Below are positions 30,399 to 41,838 of a DNA stretch of 64,000 nucleotides, in pieces (the first letter of the stretch is position 1; each line of letters starts with the position of its first letter). This stretch comes from Aliivibrio sp. (GTDB lineage Bacteria; Pseudomonadota; Gammaproteobacteria; Enterobacterales; Vibrionaceae): contig JAESQY010000060.1 of assembly GCA_016764915.1 (NCBI GenBank), forward strand, positions 34,094-98,093, given 5' to 3'. The translations under genes and the position numbers were made by a program. The notes below the pieces were generated by a model. It had not been told where the DNA came from, searched no databases, and worked only from the letters and a program-made list of their open reading frames with translations.

Positions 30399-31127
30399 AT
30401 GCTAGAAAATGTTCGTATTGTACTGGTTGGAACCACTCATTCTGGAAATATAGGCTCAGCGGCAAGAGCGATGAAAGTAATGGGATTAACCCAAATGGTT
30501 CTGGTTGCACCAGAGTGTGAAGTCGATGGGCAAGCGATCGCTTTAGCGGCGGGTGCCAGTGATATTGCCAATAACGCAAGAGTGGTTAGCACGTTGGATG
30601 AAGCCATATCAGACTGTAGTTTAGTGATTGGATCCAGTGCACGCTCTCGCACTTTAGAATGGCCAATGCTGGAACCTAGAGAGTGTGGTGTGAAAACGAT
30701 TGAAGAGGCAAAGAGTCATCCTGTTGCTTTGGTTTTTGGCCGTGAAAGAGTCGGACTAATCAATGAAGAGCTGCAAAAGTGTCACTATCACGTTTGCATT
30801 CCTGCTAATCCGAATTACAGTTCATTGAATTTAGCGATGGCGGTACAAACAATCAGTTACGAAACACGTGTAGCTTGGTTAGACTCGGAGTCCTATAAAG
30901 GCGATGTAAAAGAGTCGGAATATCCATTGAACAATGAATTAGAACTGTTTTATTCACACCTTGAAAATGTGATGACTGAAACAGGTTTTATTAATAAAGC
31001 ACATCCTGGACAGGTGGTTAATAAGCTGCGTCGCCTATTTAATCGTGCTCGCCCAGAAGCTCAAGAGTTAAGTATATTACGTGGTGTACTTTCGGCTGTA
31101 GACAAGAGTCTGGCAGAAAAAAAGTAG
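30399..31127 (+). CDS. trmJ: tRNA (cytidine/uridine-2'-O-)-methyltransferase TrmJ
   Basis: SPOUT enzyme that methylates the ribose at position 32 of several tRNAs. The 242 residues include [41 protein letters not shown] and [22 protein letters not shown], the knotted SAM-binding region, and a C-terminal extension typical of TrmJ. It lies between suhB and iscR, as in E. coli. Confidence 0.95.
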   Translation: MLENVRIVLVGTTHSGNIGSAARAMKVMGLTQMVLVAPECEVDGQAIALAAGASDIANNARVVSTLDEAISDCSLVIGSSARSRTLEWPMLEPRECGVKTIEEAKSHPVALVFGRERVGLINEELQKCHYHVCIPANPNYSSLNLAMAVQTISYETRVAWLDSESYKGDVKESEYPLNNELELFYSHLENVMTETGFINKAHPGQVVNKLRRLFNRARPEAQELSILRGVLSAVDKSLAEKK

Positions 31128-31146
31128 CAATAAATAGTGCACAATA

Positions 31147-31171
31147 ATACTTGAGTAAAATAGTAGGTTAT
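31147..31171 (+). promoter_or_regulatory. IscR type 1 operator, distal copy
   Basis: A 25-bp site starting ATACTTGAG and ending TAGGTTAT matches the type 1 IscR consensus (ATA-S-YYGACTR core with inverted partner), with a less perfect right arm. It abuts the proximal site, giving two operators in a row before iscR. [2Fe-2S]-IscR represses the operon through such sites in E. coli. Confidence 0.7.
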
Positions 31172-31196
31172 ATACTTGACCAAATTAGTCAAGTAT
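31172..31196 (+). promoter_or_regulatory. IscR type 1 operator, proximal copy
   Basis: ATACTTGAC and GTCAAGTAT form perfect 9-bp arms around CAAATTA, a near-ideal type 1 IscR site. It lies 41 bp before the iscR start and should overlap the iscR promoter. Confidence 0.8.
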
Positions 31197-31236
31197 GGCA
31201 AACTTATCCTTAACTTATATGTGGATATGGTGTGAT

Positions 31237-31695
31237 ATGAAGCTTACTTCTAAAGGGCGTTATGCAGTAACAGCAATGTTAGATGTCGCACTGCATGCGC
31301 AAAAGGGACCAGTACCTCTGGCCGAGATTTCAGAGCGCCAAGGTATTTCATTATCATACCTTGAGCAGTTATTTTCTCGTTTACGAAAAGCAGAGCTGGT
31401 ATCAAGTGTTAGAGGACCAGGAGGCGGTTACCTATTAGGAAAAGAACCTAATGAGATAGCAGTTGGTATGGTTATTGCTGCAGTTGATGAATCAGTGGAT
31501 GCAACGAAGTGCCATGGAAGTAATGGTTGCCAAGGCGGAGCCCGATGTTTAACTCATACGCTTTGGAAAGATTTGAGTAATAGAATTAGTGGTTTTTTAG
31601 ATGGCATTACTCTGGGTGAGTTAATGACAGATAATGAAATCAAACAAATATCTGGTCGACAAGATTTGAAATTGTCGGTTAATAATAGTTTATAA
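31237..31695 (+). CDS. iscR: Iron-sulfur cluster regulator IscR
   Basis: Rrf2-family winged-helix repressor/activator that carries a [2Fe-2S] cluster. The 152 residues begin [21 protein letters not shown], and the cluster ligands are seen in [16 protein letters not shown] (three cysteines and His). I chose ATG 31237, which matches E. coli; a frame open from ATG 31195 would run through the operator. It heads the isc operon and is autorepressed through the two upstream sites. Confidence 0.96.
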   Translation: MKLTSKGRYAVTAMLDVALHAQKGPVPLAEISERQGISLSYLEQLFSRLRKAELVSSVRGPGGGYLLGKEPNEIAVGMVIAAVDESVDATKCHGSNGCQGGARCLTHTLWKDLSNRISGFLDGITLGELMTDNEIKQISGRQDLKLSVNNSL

Positions 31696-31766
31696 AATAA
31701 TAATATAATATCGTGGGTGTTAATGTCAGCTCCTGACGCCATAACGTCTGTATTATCGGAGATAAA

Positions 31767-32981
31767 ATGAAACTGCCAATTTACTTTGATTACTCTGCTA
31801 CTTGTCCTGTTGATCCTCGTGTTGCTGATAAAATGGTTCAGCATATGACGATGGACGGATGTTTTGGAAATCCAGCATCACGCTCGCATCGTTACGGGTG
31901 GCAAGCTGAAGAAGCGGTTGATAACGCGCGTGATCAAATTGCAGATATGCTGAATGCGGATCCGCGTGAGATCGTATTCACTTCAGGCGCAACAGAATCA
32001 GATAACCTTGCAATAAAAGGTGCTGCTCACTTTTACAAGAAACAAGGCAAACACATTATTACTTGTAAGACGGAGCACAAAGCGGTTCTTGATACCTGTC
32101 GTCAGCTTGAGCGTGAAGGCTATGAAGTTACTTACCTTGAGCCAGAGCCAACTGGACTTATCGATTTACAAAAGTTAGAGGCTGCTTTCCGTGAAGATAC
32201 GGTGTTGGTTTCTATCATGCATGTAAACAATGAAATTGGTGTGATTCAAGATATCGCTAAAATTGGTGAGTTGTGCCGTTCTCGTAAAGTTATTTTCCAT
32301 GTTGATGCTGCGCAATCAGCGGGTAAGTTACCGATCAATGTTAAAGAACTAAAAGTGGATTTAATCTCTATTTCGGCACATAAACTCTATGGTCCTAAAG
32401 GGATTGGCGCACTTTATGTTCGTCGTAAGCCACGTATTCGTTTAGAAGCTCAAATGCACGGTGGTGGTCATGAGCGTGGGATGCGTTCAGGCACATTGGC
32501 GACACACCAGATTGTCGGTATGGGTGAAGCGTGTCGTATTGCTAAAGAAGATATGGAAAAAGATACGGCGCATAATCTTGCCCTGAGAACTCGTCTATTA
32601 GATGGGTTAATGGATATGGAAGCTGTTCATATTAACGGTGACTTAGAGCAGCGTGTTGCGAGTAATATTAATATCAGTTTTGAGTTTGTAGAAGGTGAGT
32701 CATTACTTATGGCTCTTAAAGATCTCGCGGTCTCTTCTGGTTCAGCCTGCACATCAGCAAGCCTAGAGCCATCCTACGTATTACGTGCGCTTGGTCTTAA
32801 TGATGAGTTGGCGCACAGCTCAGTACGTTTCTCCTTTGGCCGTTTTACTACCGCCGAAGAAGTAGACTACGCAATTTTAAAAATTCGTGAAGCAGTAGAA
32901 AAACTACGTGATATGTCTCCATTGTGGGATATGTATAAAGAGGGTGTTGATCTAAGTACGGTTGAGTGGGCACACCACTAA
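31767..32981 (+). CDS. iscS: Cysteine desulfurase IscS
   Basis: PLP enzyme that passes sulfur from cysteine to IscU and to tRNA-modifying proteins. The 404 residues equal E. coli IscS. The PLP lysine is in [16 protein letters not shown] and the mobile catalytic cysteine in [10 protein letters not shown]. It has GGAG-type upstream sequence and lies 71 bp after iscR. Confidence 0.98.
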   Translation: MKLPIYFDYSATCPVDPRVADKMVQHMTMDGCFGNPASRSHRYGWQAEEAVDNARDQIADMLNADPREIVFTSGATESDNLAIKGAAHFYKKQGKHIITCKTEHKAVLDTCRQLEREGYEVTYLEPEPTGLIDLQKLEAAFREDTVLVSIMHVNNEIGVIQDIAKIGELCRSRKVIFHVDAAQSAGKLPINVKELKVDLISISAHKLYGPKGIGALYVRRKPRIRLEAQMHGGGHERGMRSGTLATHQIVGMGEACRIAKEDMEKDTAHNLALRTRLLDGLMDMEAVHINGDLEQRVASNINISFEFVEGESLLMALKDLAVSSGSACTSASLEPSYVLRALGLNDELAHSSVRFSFGRFTTAEEVDYAILKIREAVEKLRDMSPLWDMYKEGVDLSTVEWAHH

Positions 32982-33036
32982 TAATCGTTATTAACACACT
33001 TATTTCACGGACGAACTAAATTTAGAGGAAAAAATC

Positions 33037-33417
33037 ATGGCTTATAGCGAAAAAGTACTGGACCATTACGAAAACCCACGTAACGTTGGATCATTTGATA
33101 AAGAAGATCCATCTATCGGCAGTGGCATGGTTGGCGCGCCGGCATGTGGTGATGTAATGAAACTTCAGATTAGAGTATCTGAAGATGGCATCATTGAAGA
33201 TGCAAAATTTAAAACGTACGGTTGTGGCTCTGCGATTGCCTCAAGCTCACTGGTTACTGAGTGGGTAAAAGGCAAAACATTAGACGAAGCTGCGGCACTT
33301 AAAAACTCAGAAATTGCTGAAGAGCTTGCATTACCACCAGTAAAAATTCACTGCTCTATTCTTGCTGAAGATGCGATTAAAGCAGCGGTATCTGATTATA
33401 AAAAGAAACGTGCGTAA
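33037..33417 (+). CDS. iscU: Iron-sulfur cluster scaffold IscU
   Basis: 126-residue scaffold on which [2Fe-2S] clusters are built. The three cluster cysteines are seen in GAPACGDVMKLQ, TYGCGSAIASSS and the LPPVKIHCSILAEDA segment, which also holds the HscA-recognition motif LPPVK. It begins with AGAGGAAAA upstream, 55 bp after iscS. Confidence 0.98.
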   Translation: MAYSEKVLDHYENPRNVGSFDKEDPSIGSGMVGAPACGDVMKLQIRVSEDGIIEDAKFKTYGCGSAIASSSLVTEWVKGKTLDEAAALKNSEIAEELALPPVKIHCSILAEDAIKAAVSDYKKKRA

Positions 33418-33441
33418 TATTAATTAACCAAGGGTTGTAAG

Positions 33442-33765
33442 ATGGCCATAACCGTCACGGAAGCCGCGGCTAGCCGCGTGAGAACATTTTTGGAAAACCG
33501 AGGCAAAGGCATCGGTTTACGATTAGGTGTGAAAACTACTGGTTGCTCGGGTATGGCTTATATCCTTGAGTTTGTAGACCAACTTAATGATGAAGATAAA
33601 ACGTTTGAAGAGCATGGAGTGACAATCATCATTGATACCAAAAGTTTGGTTTATCTAGATGGTACCGAGCTGGATTTTGCAAAAGAGGGATTAAATGAAG
33701 GATTTCAGTTTAATAACCCAAATGCAAAAAGCGAATGTGGCTGTGGTGAAAGCTTCAACGTATAG
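33442..33765 (+). CDS. iscA: A-type iron-sulfur carrier IscA
   Basis: 107 residues; binds iron or clusters and passes them on to apoproteins. The three conserved cysteines are in [10 protein letters not shown] and the C-terminal [11 protein letters not shown]. It follows iscU by 24 bp. Confidence 0.97.
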   Translation: MAITVTEAAASRVRTFLENRGKGIGLRLGVKTTGCSGMAYILEFVDQLNDEDKTFEEHGVTIIIDTKSLVYLDGTELDFAKEGLNEGFQFNNPNAKSECGCGESFNV

Positions 33766-33801
33766 TTCCATCAACGCATAAGAGTAGTACATACTAAATT
33801 T

Positions 33802-34317
33802 ATGAATCATTTCGAATTATTTGGGCTATCTAATCAGTTTGAACTGGAAGGTGGCCTTCTTTCTGAACAGTACAGAGAACTCCAGCGCCGCTTTCATCCT
33901 GATAAATTCGCGACAGCTTCTGAGCGCGATAGGTTGCTGGCAATTCAAAAATCAGCGCAAATTAATGACGCCTATCAAACTTTAAAAAATCCAATTTCAC
34001 GAGCAGAGTACATACTGTCTGAATCAGGTTTGGACATTAGAGGTGAGCAGAAAACACTACAAGATATGACCTTTTTGATGCAGCAGATGGAGTTACGAGA
34101 GACATTAGAAGAGATCCCATCTTCGAGTGATCCGGAATTGGCATTAGCATCATTCGAAAGTGATATTTTAGTGATGTTTAAAGATCGACTTAAACAATTG
34201 AGCTCTGAGTTAAATCAGAAACAATTAGAAGCTGCCGCTGATAGTGTTCGTAAATTGAGATTCGTGGTTAAACTTCAGCATGAAATAGAGCAGTTAGAAG
34301 AGACTCTATTTGAATAA
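33802..34317 (+). CDS. hscB: Fe-S co-chaperone HscB
   Basis: 171-residue J-domain protein that delivers IscU to HscA. The J domain (about 1-75) has the RRFHPDKF loop with its HPD motif, followed by AYQTLKNPISRAEYIL; the C-terminal helical bundle (about 85-171) binds IscU. It precedes hscA by 33 bp. Confidence 0.96.
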   Translation: MNHFELFGLSNQFELEGGLLSEQYRELQRRFHPDKFATASERDRLLAIQKSAQINDAYQTLKNPISRAEYILSESGLDIRGEQKTLQDMTFLMQQMELRETLEEIPSSSDPELALASFESDILVMFKDRLKQLSSELNQKQLEAAADSVRKLRFVVKLQHEIEQLEETLFE

Positions 34318-34350
34318 GTAGACGTAAATTAGAAAGAATAGGATTATTAA

Positions 34351-36204
34351 ATGGCATTTTTACAGATTTCTGAACCCGGTTTAAGTGTTGCTCCTCATCA
34401 GCAAAAGCTCGCTGTTGGTATTGATTTAGGGACCACGAATTCGTTAGTCGCTTCAGTTCAAAGCGGAATTGCTGACACACTAAAAGATGAACATGGGCGA
34501 AGTATTCTTCCTTCGGTTGTTCACTATTCTGAACGTGGAGTAGTCGTAGGGGAAGTGGCCGTAACATTCGCCACTACAGAGCCTGAAAATACCATTATTT
34601 CTGCCAAACGTTTAATGGGGCGCTCATTATCTGACATTACCGCTCGTTACCCCAATTTACCGTATCAGTTTAAATCCAGTGATAATGGACTGCCTATTAT
34701 TGAAACTAAATTGGGGCCAGTGAATCCAATTCAAGTGTCGGCAGAAATTCTCAAAGCGCTCTCTCAAAGAGCTATTGAAAGTTTAGGTGGCAAGTTAGAA
34801 GGGGTCGTTATTACGGTCCCAGCCTATTTTGATGACGCTCAACGAGCAGGAACAAAGGACGCTGCAAAATTAGCAGGCTTAAATGTTTTGAGACTACTCA
34901 ATGAACCAACCGCTGCCGCTATTGCTTACGGATTAGACTCTGGTCAAGAGGGTGTGATTGCCATCTATGACTTAGGCGGTGGTACCTTTGATATTTCAAT
35001 TCTACGTTTATCTAAAGGCGTATTTGAAGTATTAGCGACAGGGGGAGATTCCGCGTTAGGTGGTGATGATTTTGATGCCTTGGTTGCCGAATGGATTTTA
35101 GAACAGTCAGGATTCAAAGAGAGTCTAACGGCATCGCAACGTCGCGAATTGCTTCATGCGGCCACTGCGGCAAAAATTACGCTCTCTGATAACGAACAAG
35201 CTACTATTTCTCTGTTTGATTGGACTGGAACCATTAATCAACAGCAGTTTGAAGCGCTGATTCAAAAGTTAGTGAAGAAGACACTGCTCTTATGTCGACG
35301 AGCACTAAAAGATGCAAGCATCACAGTAGATGAAGTGTTAGAAACGGTTATGGTGGGTGGTTCGACTCGAACACCATTAGTTCGTAACATGGTGGGTGAG
35401 TTCTTTGCTAAAACACCGCTAACCAGTATCGATCCAGATCTAGTCGTCGCCATCGGTGCTGCTATTCAAGCTGATATATTAGTGGGCAATAAACCAGATT
35501 CAGATATGCTGCTTTTGGATGTTATTCCACTCTCCTTGGGCATTGAAACCATGGGTGGATTAGTCGAAAAGATCATTTCTCGTAATACCACAATTCCAGT
35601 TGCTAAAGCACAAGAATTTACCACGTTTAAAGATGGTCAAACGGGGATGCTGGTTCATGTTATTCAGGGAGAACGAGAACTGGTTGCAGATTGCCGTTCG
35701 CTCGCTCAATTTACACTGCGAGGTATTCCTCCAATGGCGGCAGGTGCTGCGCACATTAGAGTGACTTATCAGGTTGATGCGGACGGGTTGTTATCAGTGA
35801 CCGCGATGGAAAAAAGTACCGAAGTGCAAGCTGAAATCCAAGTCAAACCCTCATATGGTCTTAGTGATAATGAAATAGCGAATATGCTTAAAGATTCGAT
35901 GACTTTCGCGCAAGAAGATATGGACGCACGTACCTTAGCCGAGCAACAAGTTGAAGCGGATAGAGTGATTGAAGGTTTGGAGGTGGCGTTATCACAAAAT
36001 GGTGAAGAGCTGCTATCAAAGCAAGAGTACCAAGAGATACAAGCCGCGGTTGAAGAGTTAATTATATTGCGTCAAAGCAATGACTCTAAAGCCATTGAAG
36101 CTGGCATTAAACGTACTGATAAAATAAGTAAAGAGTTTGCCGCACGCAGAATGGATGTATCAATCCGTGCTGCGTTAGCTGGTCAATCCATTGATGAGGT
36201 CTAG
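34351..36204 (+). CDS. hscA: Fe-S assembly chaperone HscA
   Basis: Hsp70-type ATPase specialised for IscU. The 617 residues contain the Hsp70 signatures [25 protein letters not shown] and [14 protein letters not shown], then a substrate-binding domain with a shorter lid than DnaK. The stop is one base before the fdx start, showing tight coupling. Confidence 0.97.
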   Translation: MAFLQISEPGLSVAPHQQKLAVGIDLGTTNSLVASVQSGIADTLKDEHGRSILPSVVHYSERGVVVGEVAVTFATTEPENTIISAKRLMGRSLSDITARYPNLPYQFKSSDNGLPIIETKLGPVNPIQVSAEILKALSQRAIESLGGKLEGVVITVPAYFDDAQRAGTKDAAKLAGLNVLRLLNEPTAAAIAYGLDSGQEGVIAIYDLGGGTFDISILRLSKGVFEVLATGGDSALGGDDFDALVAEWILEQSGFKESLTASQRRELLHAATAAKITLSDNEQATISLFDWTGTINQQQFEALIQKLVKKTLLLCRRALKDASITVDEVLETVMVGGSTRTPLVRNMVGEFFAKTPLTSIDPDLVVAIGAAIQADILVGNKPDSDMLLLDVIPLSLGIETMGGLVEKIISRNTTIPVAKAQEFTTFKDGQTGMLVHVIQGERELVADCRSLAQFTLRGIPPMAAGAAHIRVTYQVDADGLLSVTAMEKSTEVQAEIQVKPSYGLSDNEIANMLKDSMTFAQEDMDARTLAEQQVEADRVIEGLEVALSQNGEELLSKQEYQEIQAAVEELIILRQSNDSKAIEAGIKRTDKISKEFAARRMDVSIRAALAGQSIDEV

Positions 36205-36205
36205 A

Positions 36206-36544
36206 ATGCCAAAGGTTATTGTTTTACCACATGAAGAGTTATGCCCTGAAGGTGCTGTTTTAGAAGCAGAAAAAGGCCAGAGTGTTCTTGATGTAGCGCT
36301 TAAAAACGGTATTGGCATTGAGCACGCTTGTGAGAAATCCTGTGCTTGCACTACCTGCCATATTATTATCCGTGAAGGCTTTGACTCTCTAGAAGAGAGC
36401 GAAGAGCTAGAAGATGATATGTTAGACAAAGCGTGGGGGTTAGAGCCTGAGTCTCGCCTAGGCTGCCAAGCATTGGTTGCTGATGAAGATCTCATTGTAG
36501 AGATACCAAAATACACAATAAATTTAGCATCTGAAAGTCACTAA
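36206..36544 (+). CDS. fdx: [2Fe-2S] ferredoxin of the isc operon
   Basis: 112-residue adrenodoxin-type ferredoxin supplying electrons for cluster assembly. Cluster ligands are in [12 protein letters not shown] and RLGCQALV. I chose ATG 36206 ([16 protein letters not shown]), equal to the E. coli start, with GAGGT upstream inside hscA; a TTG at 36191 is less likely. Confidence 0.97.
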   Translation: MPKVIVLPHEELCPEGAVLEAEKGQSVLDVALKNGIGIEHACEKSCACTTCHIIIREGFDSLEESEELEDDMLDKAWGLEPESRLGCQALVADEDLIVEIPKYTINLASESH

Positions 36545-36567
36545 CAAACCAAAATAGGGGTCATAAT

Positions 36568-36768
36568 ATGAGCTTAACATGGACTGATTCACTAGACATT
36601 GCTCTTGAGTTGATAGAGAAATTTCCAGAAACAGATCCTAAGACTGTTCGATTTACTGACTTACATCAGTGGATCACTGAGCTCGAAGAGTTTGAAGATG
36701 ATCCTAACCGCTCTAATGAAAAAATATTAGAAGCGATCATTCTCAGTTGGATGGATGAGATGAATTGA
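36568..36768 (+). CDS. iscX: IscX, small acidic Fe-S assembly regulator
   Basis: 66-residue acidic protein that binds IscS and iron. The family pattern is clear: [27 protein letters not shown] and [14 protein letters not shown]. It is the last gene of the isc operon and is followed by a gap and a terminator. Confidence 0.95.
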   Translation: MSLTWTDSLDIALELIEKFPETDPKTVRFTDLHQWITELEEFEDDPNRSNEKILEAIILSWMDEMN

Positions 36769-36835
36769 TACTAAATCGCCTCTTTGTTAACCAAAGTGAC
36801 GTAATAGTAGTGATTTATGGTGAAAAATATTGTAA

Positions 36836-36861
36836 AACGGGCTTGATAGTCCGTTTTTTTT
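36836..36861 (+). terminator. isc operon terminator
   Basis: AACGGGCT and AGTCCGTT form an 8-bp stem (one G-T pair) with loop TGAT, followed by a long T run. It separates iscX from pepB. Confidence 0.85.
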
Positions 36862-36943
36862 ACATTAAATAGTTAATAATCATTTAATTACCAACATAAA
36901 TTGAATAAATAATTAACAGTCAGTATTCATCAAGGAGATTTAA

Positions 36944-38245
36944 ATGTCTGAACAGATGCCTGTATTCCTATCTGCACAAGCAGCGGCAGCTCAATGGGGC
37001 GAAAACGCCTTACTTTCATTTACTATTGAAGGAACGACTATTCACCTTCCTGAAGAGCATAAAATGGATGGAGTGCAAAGAGCGGGAAGAAAGCTTGATG
37101 GTCAAGGAATTTCATCTGTTACTTTGGAAGGAAAAGAATGGAACCTTGAGAGTATCTGGTCTTTTGTACAAGGCTATAGAGGTTCTAAAGGCAGTAATCT
37201 AGTGGTGTGGAAAGATCTAAAAAAATCGCAACAAGAAGAGCTGACTCATCGCATCTCGACCACTAATTGGGTTAGACATCTGATTAATAAAACAGGGGAA
37301 GAAGTTGCTCCTCGTCAATTGGCTTCGATGGCGGCAGAATTCATTAAATCTGTAGCGGCAACGCCTGAGCATGTATCGTATAAAATCATAAAAGATAAAG
37401 ATCTTCTTACCGAAGGTTGGACGGGTATATATGCAGTCGGCCGAGGCTCTGAGCGCACTTCTGCGATGTTACAGTTAGATTATAATCCAACGGGTGATGA
37501 AAATGCGCCTGTATTCGCCTGTCTAGTAGGTAAAGGGATCACGTTTGATTCTGGTGGTTATAGCCTCAAACCTACTGGCTCAATGGCAACGATGAAAGCG
37601 GATATGGGAGGGGCTGCGACGATTGCGGGTGGTTTAGGACTGGCTATTTTACGAGGTTTGAATAAACGAGTTAAACTCATATTATGCTGTGCAGAGAACA
37701 TGATCTCTGGTCGCGCACTAAAAATGGGTGACATTATTACCTATAAGAACGGCAAAACCGTTGAGATATTAAACACAGATGCAGAGGGACGTTTAGTACT
37801 GGCTGATGGTTTACAGTATGCGAGTGAACATAAACCCGAGTTGCTGATTGATTGTGCGACATTAACCGGCGCTGCAAAAAATGCAGTTGGTTATGATTTC
37901 CATTCATTATTGAGTTTTGATAAAGCCTTAAGTCAACGAGCATTAAATGCAGCAGAGCAAGAAAAAGAAGGGTTATGGCCACTGCCTGTGATGGACTTCC
38001 ATCGTGGAATGATCTCTTCAAATTTTGCAGACTTAGCCAATATTGGAACCACGCCTGCCTCACCAGGTGCAAGTACGGCTGCTGCGTTCTTATCATATTT
38101 TGTTGACGATTATAAGAACGGGTGGTTACACTTTGATTGCTCTGGCACAAACAGAGTATCCGCTTCAGACAAATGGTCAGCAGGCGCAACCGGCATGGGC
38201 GTTTGTACTCTCGCTCGTATCTTGATCGATGAAGCAAAAAGATAG
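36944..38245 (+). CDS. pepB: Peptidase B (M17 leucyl aminopeptidase family)
   Basis: Cytosolic metal-dependent aminopeptidase. The 433 residues carry the M17 motifs [27 protein letters not shown] and NTDAEGRL (277-284 by count) with the metal-binding Asp/Glu/Lys set, and a PepB-type N-terminus (ARWGE-like [12 protein letters not shown]). It follows the isc operon with its own AAGGAG ribosome binding site, as in E. coli and vibrios. Confidence 0.95.
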   Translation: MSEQMPVFLSAQAAAAQWGENALLSFTIEGTTIHLPEEHKMDGVQRAGRKLDGQGISSVTLEGKEWNLESIWSFVQGYRGSKGSNLVVWKDLKKSQQEELTHRISTTNWVRHLINKTGEEVAPRQLASMAAEFIKSVAATPEHVSYKIIKDKDLLTEGWTGIYAVGRGSERTSAMLQLDYNPTGDENAPVFACLVGKGITFDSGGYSLKPTGSMATMKADMGGAATIAGGLGLAILRGLNKRVKLILCCAENMISGRALKMGDIITYKNGKTVEILNTDAEGRLVLADGLQYASEHKPELLIDCATLTGAAKNAVGYDFHSLLSFDKALSQRALNAAEQEKEGLWPLPVMDFHRGMISSNFADLANIGTTPASPGASTAAAFLSYFVDDYKNGWLHFDCSGTNRVSASDKWSAGATGMGVCTLARILIDEAKR

Positions 38246-38325
38246 AGCAACAACCAACTATCGGTTTAATAGAGAGTGCTATTGAACCGATTGATTTAAC
38301 CAACCAGTATCAAAAAGGAATTATG

Positions 38326-38772
38326 ATGACCGTTGAACGTACTTTTTCTATTGTTAAACCTGACGCTGTAAAAAGAAATTTAATTGGTGCTATCTATCGC
38401 CGTATAGAAAAGACGGGAATGACCGTTGTAGCGTCAAAAATGCTGCAATTGACGAAAGAGCAAGCTGCGGGTTTTTATGCTGAGCACGAAGGAAAACCGT
38501 TTTTTGAAGCTCTTGTAGAATTCATGACTTCAGGTCCAATTATGGTTCAAGTGTTGGAAGGCGAAGATTCAATTACACGTTATCGTGAGCTGATGGGAAA
38601 AACAAACCCTGAAGAGGCGGCTTGCGGAACACTTCGTGCTGATTATGCGATCAGCATGCGTTATAACTCGGTTCATGGTTCAGATAGCCCAGAATCAGCT
38701 GCACGTGAAATTGCCTATTTTTTCGCAGAAGATGAGCTTTGTTCACGCGATAGTTCAGTTATTTATGAGTAA
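38326..38772 (+). CDS. ndk: Nucleoside diphosphate kinase
   Basis: Phosphorylates NDPs to NTPs using a phosphohistidine. The 148-residue protein has [13 protein letters not shown] and the active-site [15 protein letters not shown] 38326 was chosen over the adjacent ATG 38323 because AAGGA is then about 6 bp upstream. The C-terminus is a few residues longer than in E. coli (143). It ends in a terminator. Confidence 0.96.
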   Translation: MTVERTFSIVKPDAVKRNLIGAIYRRIEKTGMTVVASKMLQLTKEQAAGFYAEHEGKPFFEALVEFMTSGPIMVQVLEGEDSITRYRELMGKTNPEEAACGTLRADYAISMRYNSVHGSDSPESAAREIAYFFAEDELCSRDSSVIYE

Positions 38773-38812
38773 ACATTGAGTTACTACCAGGCTACTAATT
38801 TAAAGTACTTGA

Positions 38813-38834
38813 GGAGGCGATAGCCTCCTTTTTT
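38813..38834 (+). terminator. ndk terminator
   Basis: GGAGGC and GCCTCC form a 6-bp GC-rich stem with tetraloop GATA, followed by six T. Confidence 0.85.
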
Positions 38835-38945
38835 ACACCTATAATTTGATGAGTGAGTACAATAGAATTAGTAGTAAATAGCGGTCAAATCCTGTACAAT
38901 TCCGCGCCTTGAATTTGCTACAATGCTATATATCTGAGAGGCAAC

Positions 38946-40064
38946 ATGACAACACCAAAAATTAATCTGCTGGATCTGGATCGCAAAAGTCTTCGTGCCT
39001 TTTTTATCGATGAGCTTGGCGAAAAAGCATTTCGTGCAGATCAACTAATGAAGTGGATGTATCACTTTGGTTGTGATGATTTCGATCAGATGAATAACAT
39101 TAATAAGAAACTGCGTGAAAAACTTAAACATTTGGCTGAGATAAAAGCACCTGAAGTGTCTGATGCTCAATTTTCCAGTGATGGGACTATTAAGTGGGCG
39201 ATGCGCGTTGGCAATCAGGATGTTGAGACGGTTTATATACCCGATGGTGATAGAGCCACTCTTTGTATCTCATCACAAGTAGGTTGTGCATTAGAATGTA
39301 CATTTTGCTCTACGGGTCAACAAGGCTTTAACCGTAACCTGAGAGTATCAGAGATCATTGGTCAAGTGTGGCGCGCAGCCCGTGAAATTGGGTTGGAAAA
39401 AGATACGGGTCGACGCCCAATCACTAATGTTGTCCTGATGGGAATGGGGGAGCCTCTGCTTAATATGAAAAACCTGCTCCCTTCTTTGGATATTATGCTA
39501 GATGACTTTGGTTTTGCGTTATCAAAACGTCGTGTAACCGTATCGACATCTGGTGTGGTATCTGGCCTTGAACAGATGATAGGTAAGGTTGATGTGGCAT
39601 TGGCTATTTCACTTCATGCACCCACTGATGCGTTACGTAGTGAAATTATGCCAATCAATGACCGTTGGAATATAGAGACCTTTTTGGACTCTGTTCGTCG
39701 CTATTTAGCGGAGTCAAAAGCGAACCGAGGTCGTGTCACTGTCGAATATATTCTTCTAGATCGTGTGAATGATGAGATGGAACATGCAAGGCAGCTCGCA
39801 GAATTGTTAAAAGATACGCCATCAAAAATTAATTTAATCCCATTTAACCCTTATCCTGGTTCACCGTATAAGAAGCCAAGTAATTCACGTATTGATCGTT
39901 TTCAAAAAACATTGATGGAATATAATTTCACAGTAACGATACGTAAAACACGCGGTGATGATATTGATGCAGCTTGTGGGCAGTTGGTGGGCGACGTTAT
40001 CGATCGCACCAAACGAACTCAATCTAGGTTGCAAGCTGAAACCATTCCAGTCAAAGAGCTTTAA
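38946..40064 (+). CDS. rlmN: Dual-specificity RNA methyltransferase RlmN
   Basis: Radical SAM enzyme that makes 2-methyladenosine at A2503 of 23S rRNA and A37 of some tRNAs. The 372 residues include the cluster motif C-x3-C-x2-C (Cys114, 118, 121 in CALECTFC), [11 protein letters not shown], and the catalytic region [13 protein letters not shown]. It follows ndk, the usual order, and precedes pilF. Confidence 0.97.
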   Translation: MTTPKINLLDLDRKSLRAFFIDELGEKAFRADQLMKWMYHFGCDDFDQMNNINKKLREKLKHLAEIKAPEVSDAQFSSDGTIKWAMRVGNQDVETVYIPDGDRATLCISSQVGCALECTFCSTGQQGFNRNLRVSEIIGQVWRAAREIGLEKDTGRRPITNVVLMGMGEPLLNMKNLLPSLDIMLDDFGFALSKRRVTVSTSGVVSGLEQMIGKVDVALAISLHAPTDALRSEIMPINDRWNIETFLDSVRRYLAESKANRGRVTVEYILLDRVNDEMEHARQLAELLKDTPSKINLIPFNPYPGSPYKKPSNSRIDRFQKTLMEYNFTVTIRKTRGDDIDAACGQLVGDVIDRTKRTQSRLQAETIPVKEL

Positions 40065-40125
40065 TCGAGTGTGATTTTTTCATTGCCTCTATTGTTATGA
40101 TCTGGGATCAAGATGAGAGAGCGCA

Positions 40126-40875
40126 ATGGGAAGAACAATCAATACTGCATGCAGATTCACCATAATATTTTTCGTTACTGTTTTATTCGGATGTTCATCG
40201 CTCTTCCATGAGCAAGTCGACATGAATTTTGATAGAATTGCTGCCGCAGACGCAAGAATCTCTCTGGGTTTAGCTTATATAGAAATTGATGAGAGAAGAA
40301 AAGCAAAAGAAAATTTGGATCTTGCATTAAAATACGCACCTAATTACTATCAATCACATAGGGCTCTTGCCTATTATTATCAAATAATCGGTGATATTAA
40401 GACTTCTATACACTTTTATCAGCAAGCATTACGATCTTTGCCAAATAATGGTGATGTTTTAAATGATTTTGCTGTCTTGTTATGCAAATATGAACGTTAC
40501 AATGAAGCTGAGTCATATTTTGCCAAGTCATTTAAGCAAAAGGATTATTACCTGGTTTCAGTCAGTTACGAAAATGCTGCTTTTTGCTTATTAAAAAGTG
40601 GAGATCAAGCGACAGCAAAGCACTATTTTGAACAGTCATTAGCTCATGACCCTAATAGTTACCGTTCACTGCTTCAATTATCGAAACTAAAAATTGAAGG
40701 TGATCAGCTGTCGAATGCGAGAGTATTACTGTTAAGATTTACACAACGATATGGATATGATTCTGTCAGTCTTAAGTTATTCATTGAACTTGAAAAAAAA
40801 GCAGGTAATACTCAACAAGTCATTCATTATGGAGAGGTATTGGCCACTCAATTTCCAGAGCCAGCACCTAATTAA
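40126..40875 (+). CDS. pilF: Type IV pilus biogenesis lipoprotein PilF/PilW (TPR)
   Basis: Outer-membrane lipoprotein pilotin needed in type IV pilus systems for secretin assembly. The 249-residue protein has a signal with lipobox LFGC (about residue 23) and tetratricopeptide repeats (ARISLGLAYIEIDERRKAKENL, QSHRALAYYYQIIGDIKTSIHFYQQAL, GDVLNDFAVLLCKYERYNEA, EQSLAHDPNSYRSLLQLSKL). The rlmN-pilF-rodZ-ispG order is the standard one in vibrios. Confidence 0.88.
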   Translation: MGRTINTACRFTIIFFVTVLFGCSSLFHEQVDMNFDRIAAADARISLGLAYIEIDERRKAKENLDLALKYAPNYYQSHRALAYYYQIIGDIKTSIHFYQQALRSLPNNGDVLNDFAVLLCKYERYNEAESYFAKSFKQKDYYLVSVSYENAAFCLLKSGDQATAKHYFEQSLAHDPNSYRSLLQLSKLKIEGDQLSNARVLLLRFTQRYGYDSVSLKLFIELEKKAGNTQQVIHYGEVLATQFPEPAPN

Positions 40876-40887
40876 AGTATTTAGATC

Positions 40888-41823
40888 ATGACAAAAGAAG
40901 ATAAAGAGATAAAAATTGACGTGGTAACGTCAGATCCCAACGAGATACTTCCTGGTGATATTTTAAAGGAAGCAAGAGGGAAAATGGGACTCTCGATCAG
41001 TGATGTTGCAGATAGACTAAGGCTGCGCTCTGTGATCATTCAACAAATGGAAAATAACCAGTTTGACCTTGGGAAATCAGCCACATTTACTCGTGGCTAT
41101 TTGCGTTCTTATGCAAAAGTGGTTGCCGTTAGTGAGAAAGAGATTCTTGCCGCCTTAGATAAGATAGGCGAAGCACAGCCCGAAGAGCATGAAATGCAAA
41201 GTTTTTCGCGCCAAACTAAACGGGCGAAACACGACAGAAATATTATGAAATTAACATGGGTTATTTTAGCTCTGTTTATTGGTATCACTATGATGTGGTG
41301 GTGGCAAAATCAAACTCAAGCAGAAGATGAAACCTATGTTCCACAGATCGAAACTGCAGAGAACCAGCAAGCTCTAGCTCCAATCTCTACGGATACCGTT
41401 GAGCCTACTGAGTCTGTCCTTGTAGAAGAGAGTTCAGATGCCGACTTAATAGAGGTTAATAAAATAGAGCAAGATGTGGTTGAACCAACAGTAAGCTCTG
41501 AAGATGTAGACAATGAAGTTGTTGTCAGTGATCCTAAAACTCCAGAAGTTAAAACGGTTGTCGCGGAAACGACAAAAAATATCGAACAAGTGATCAGCAT
41601 GAGTTTTAGCAGTGATTGCTGGATTGATGTAAAAGATGCAACAGGAACGAATTTATCGACTGGGGTGAAGAAATCGGGTACTAGCCTCACTTTAAAAGGG
41701 GTTGAACCTTTTAAAGTGGTGATTGGTGCGCCAAGTGCTGTAGAACTTACTTATCAAGGTAAGTTGGTAGATTTAACTAAATATCCTGTTGGTCGAGTGG
41801 CAAGATTAACTCTTCAACAATAA
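40888..41823 (+). CDS. rodZ: Cytoskeleton protein RodZ
   Basis: Bitopic membrane protein that links MreB to the elongation machinery. The 311 residues have a cytoplasmic helix-turn-helix (about 25-95, GDILKEARGKMGLSISDVADRLRL), a basic stretch, one membrane segment (about 118-138, LTWVILALFIGITMMWWW), an acidic low-complexity periplasmic linker and a C-terminal beta domain (DUF4115, SFSSDCWIDVKDATG). It precedes ispG. Confidence 0.94.
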   Translation: MTKEDKEIKIDVVTSDPNEILPGDILKEARGKMGLSISDVADRLRLRSVIIQQMENNQFDLGKSATFTRGYLRSYAKVVAVSEKEILAALDKIGEAQPEEHEMQSFSRQTKRAKHDRNIMKLTWVILALFIGITMMWWWQNQTQAEDETYVPQIETAENQQALAPISTDTVEPTESVLVEESSDADLIEVNKIEQDVVEPTVSSEDVDNEVVVSDPKTPEVKTVVAETTKNIEQVISMSFSSDCWIDVKDATGTNLSTGVKKSGTSLTLKGVEPFKVVIGAPSAVELTYQGKLVDLTKYPVGRVARLTLQQ

Positions 41824-41838
41824 TGAGTATCCTGAAAA

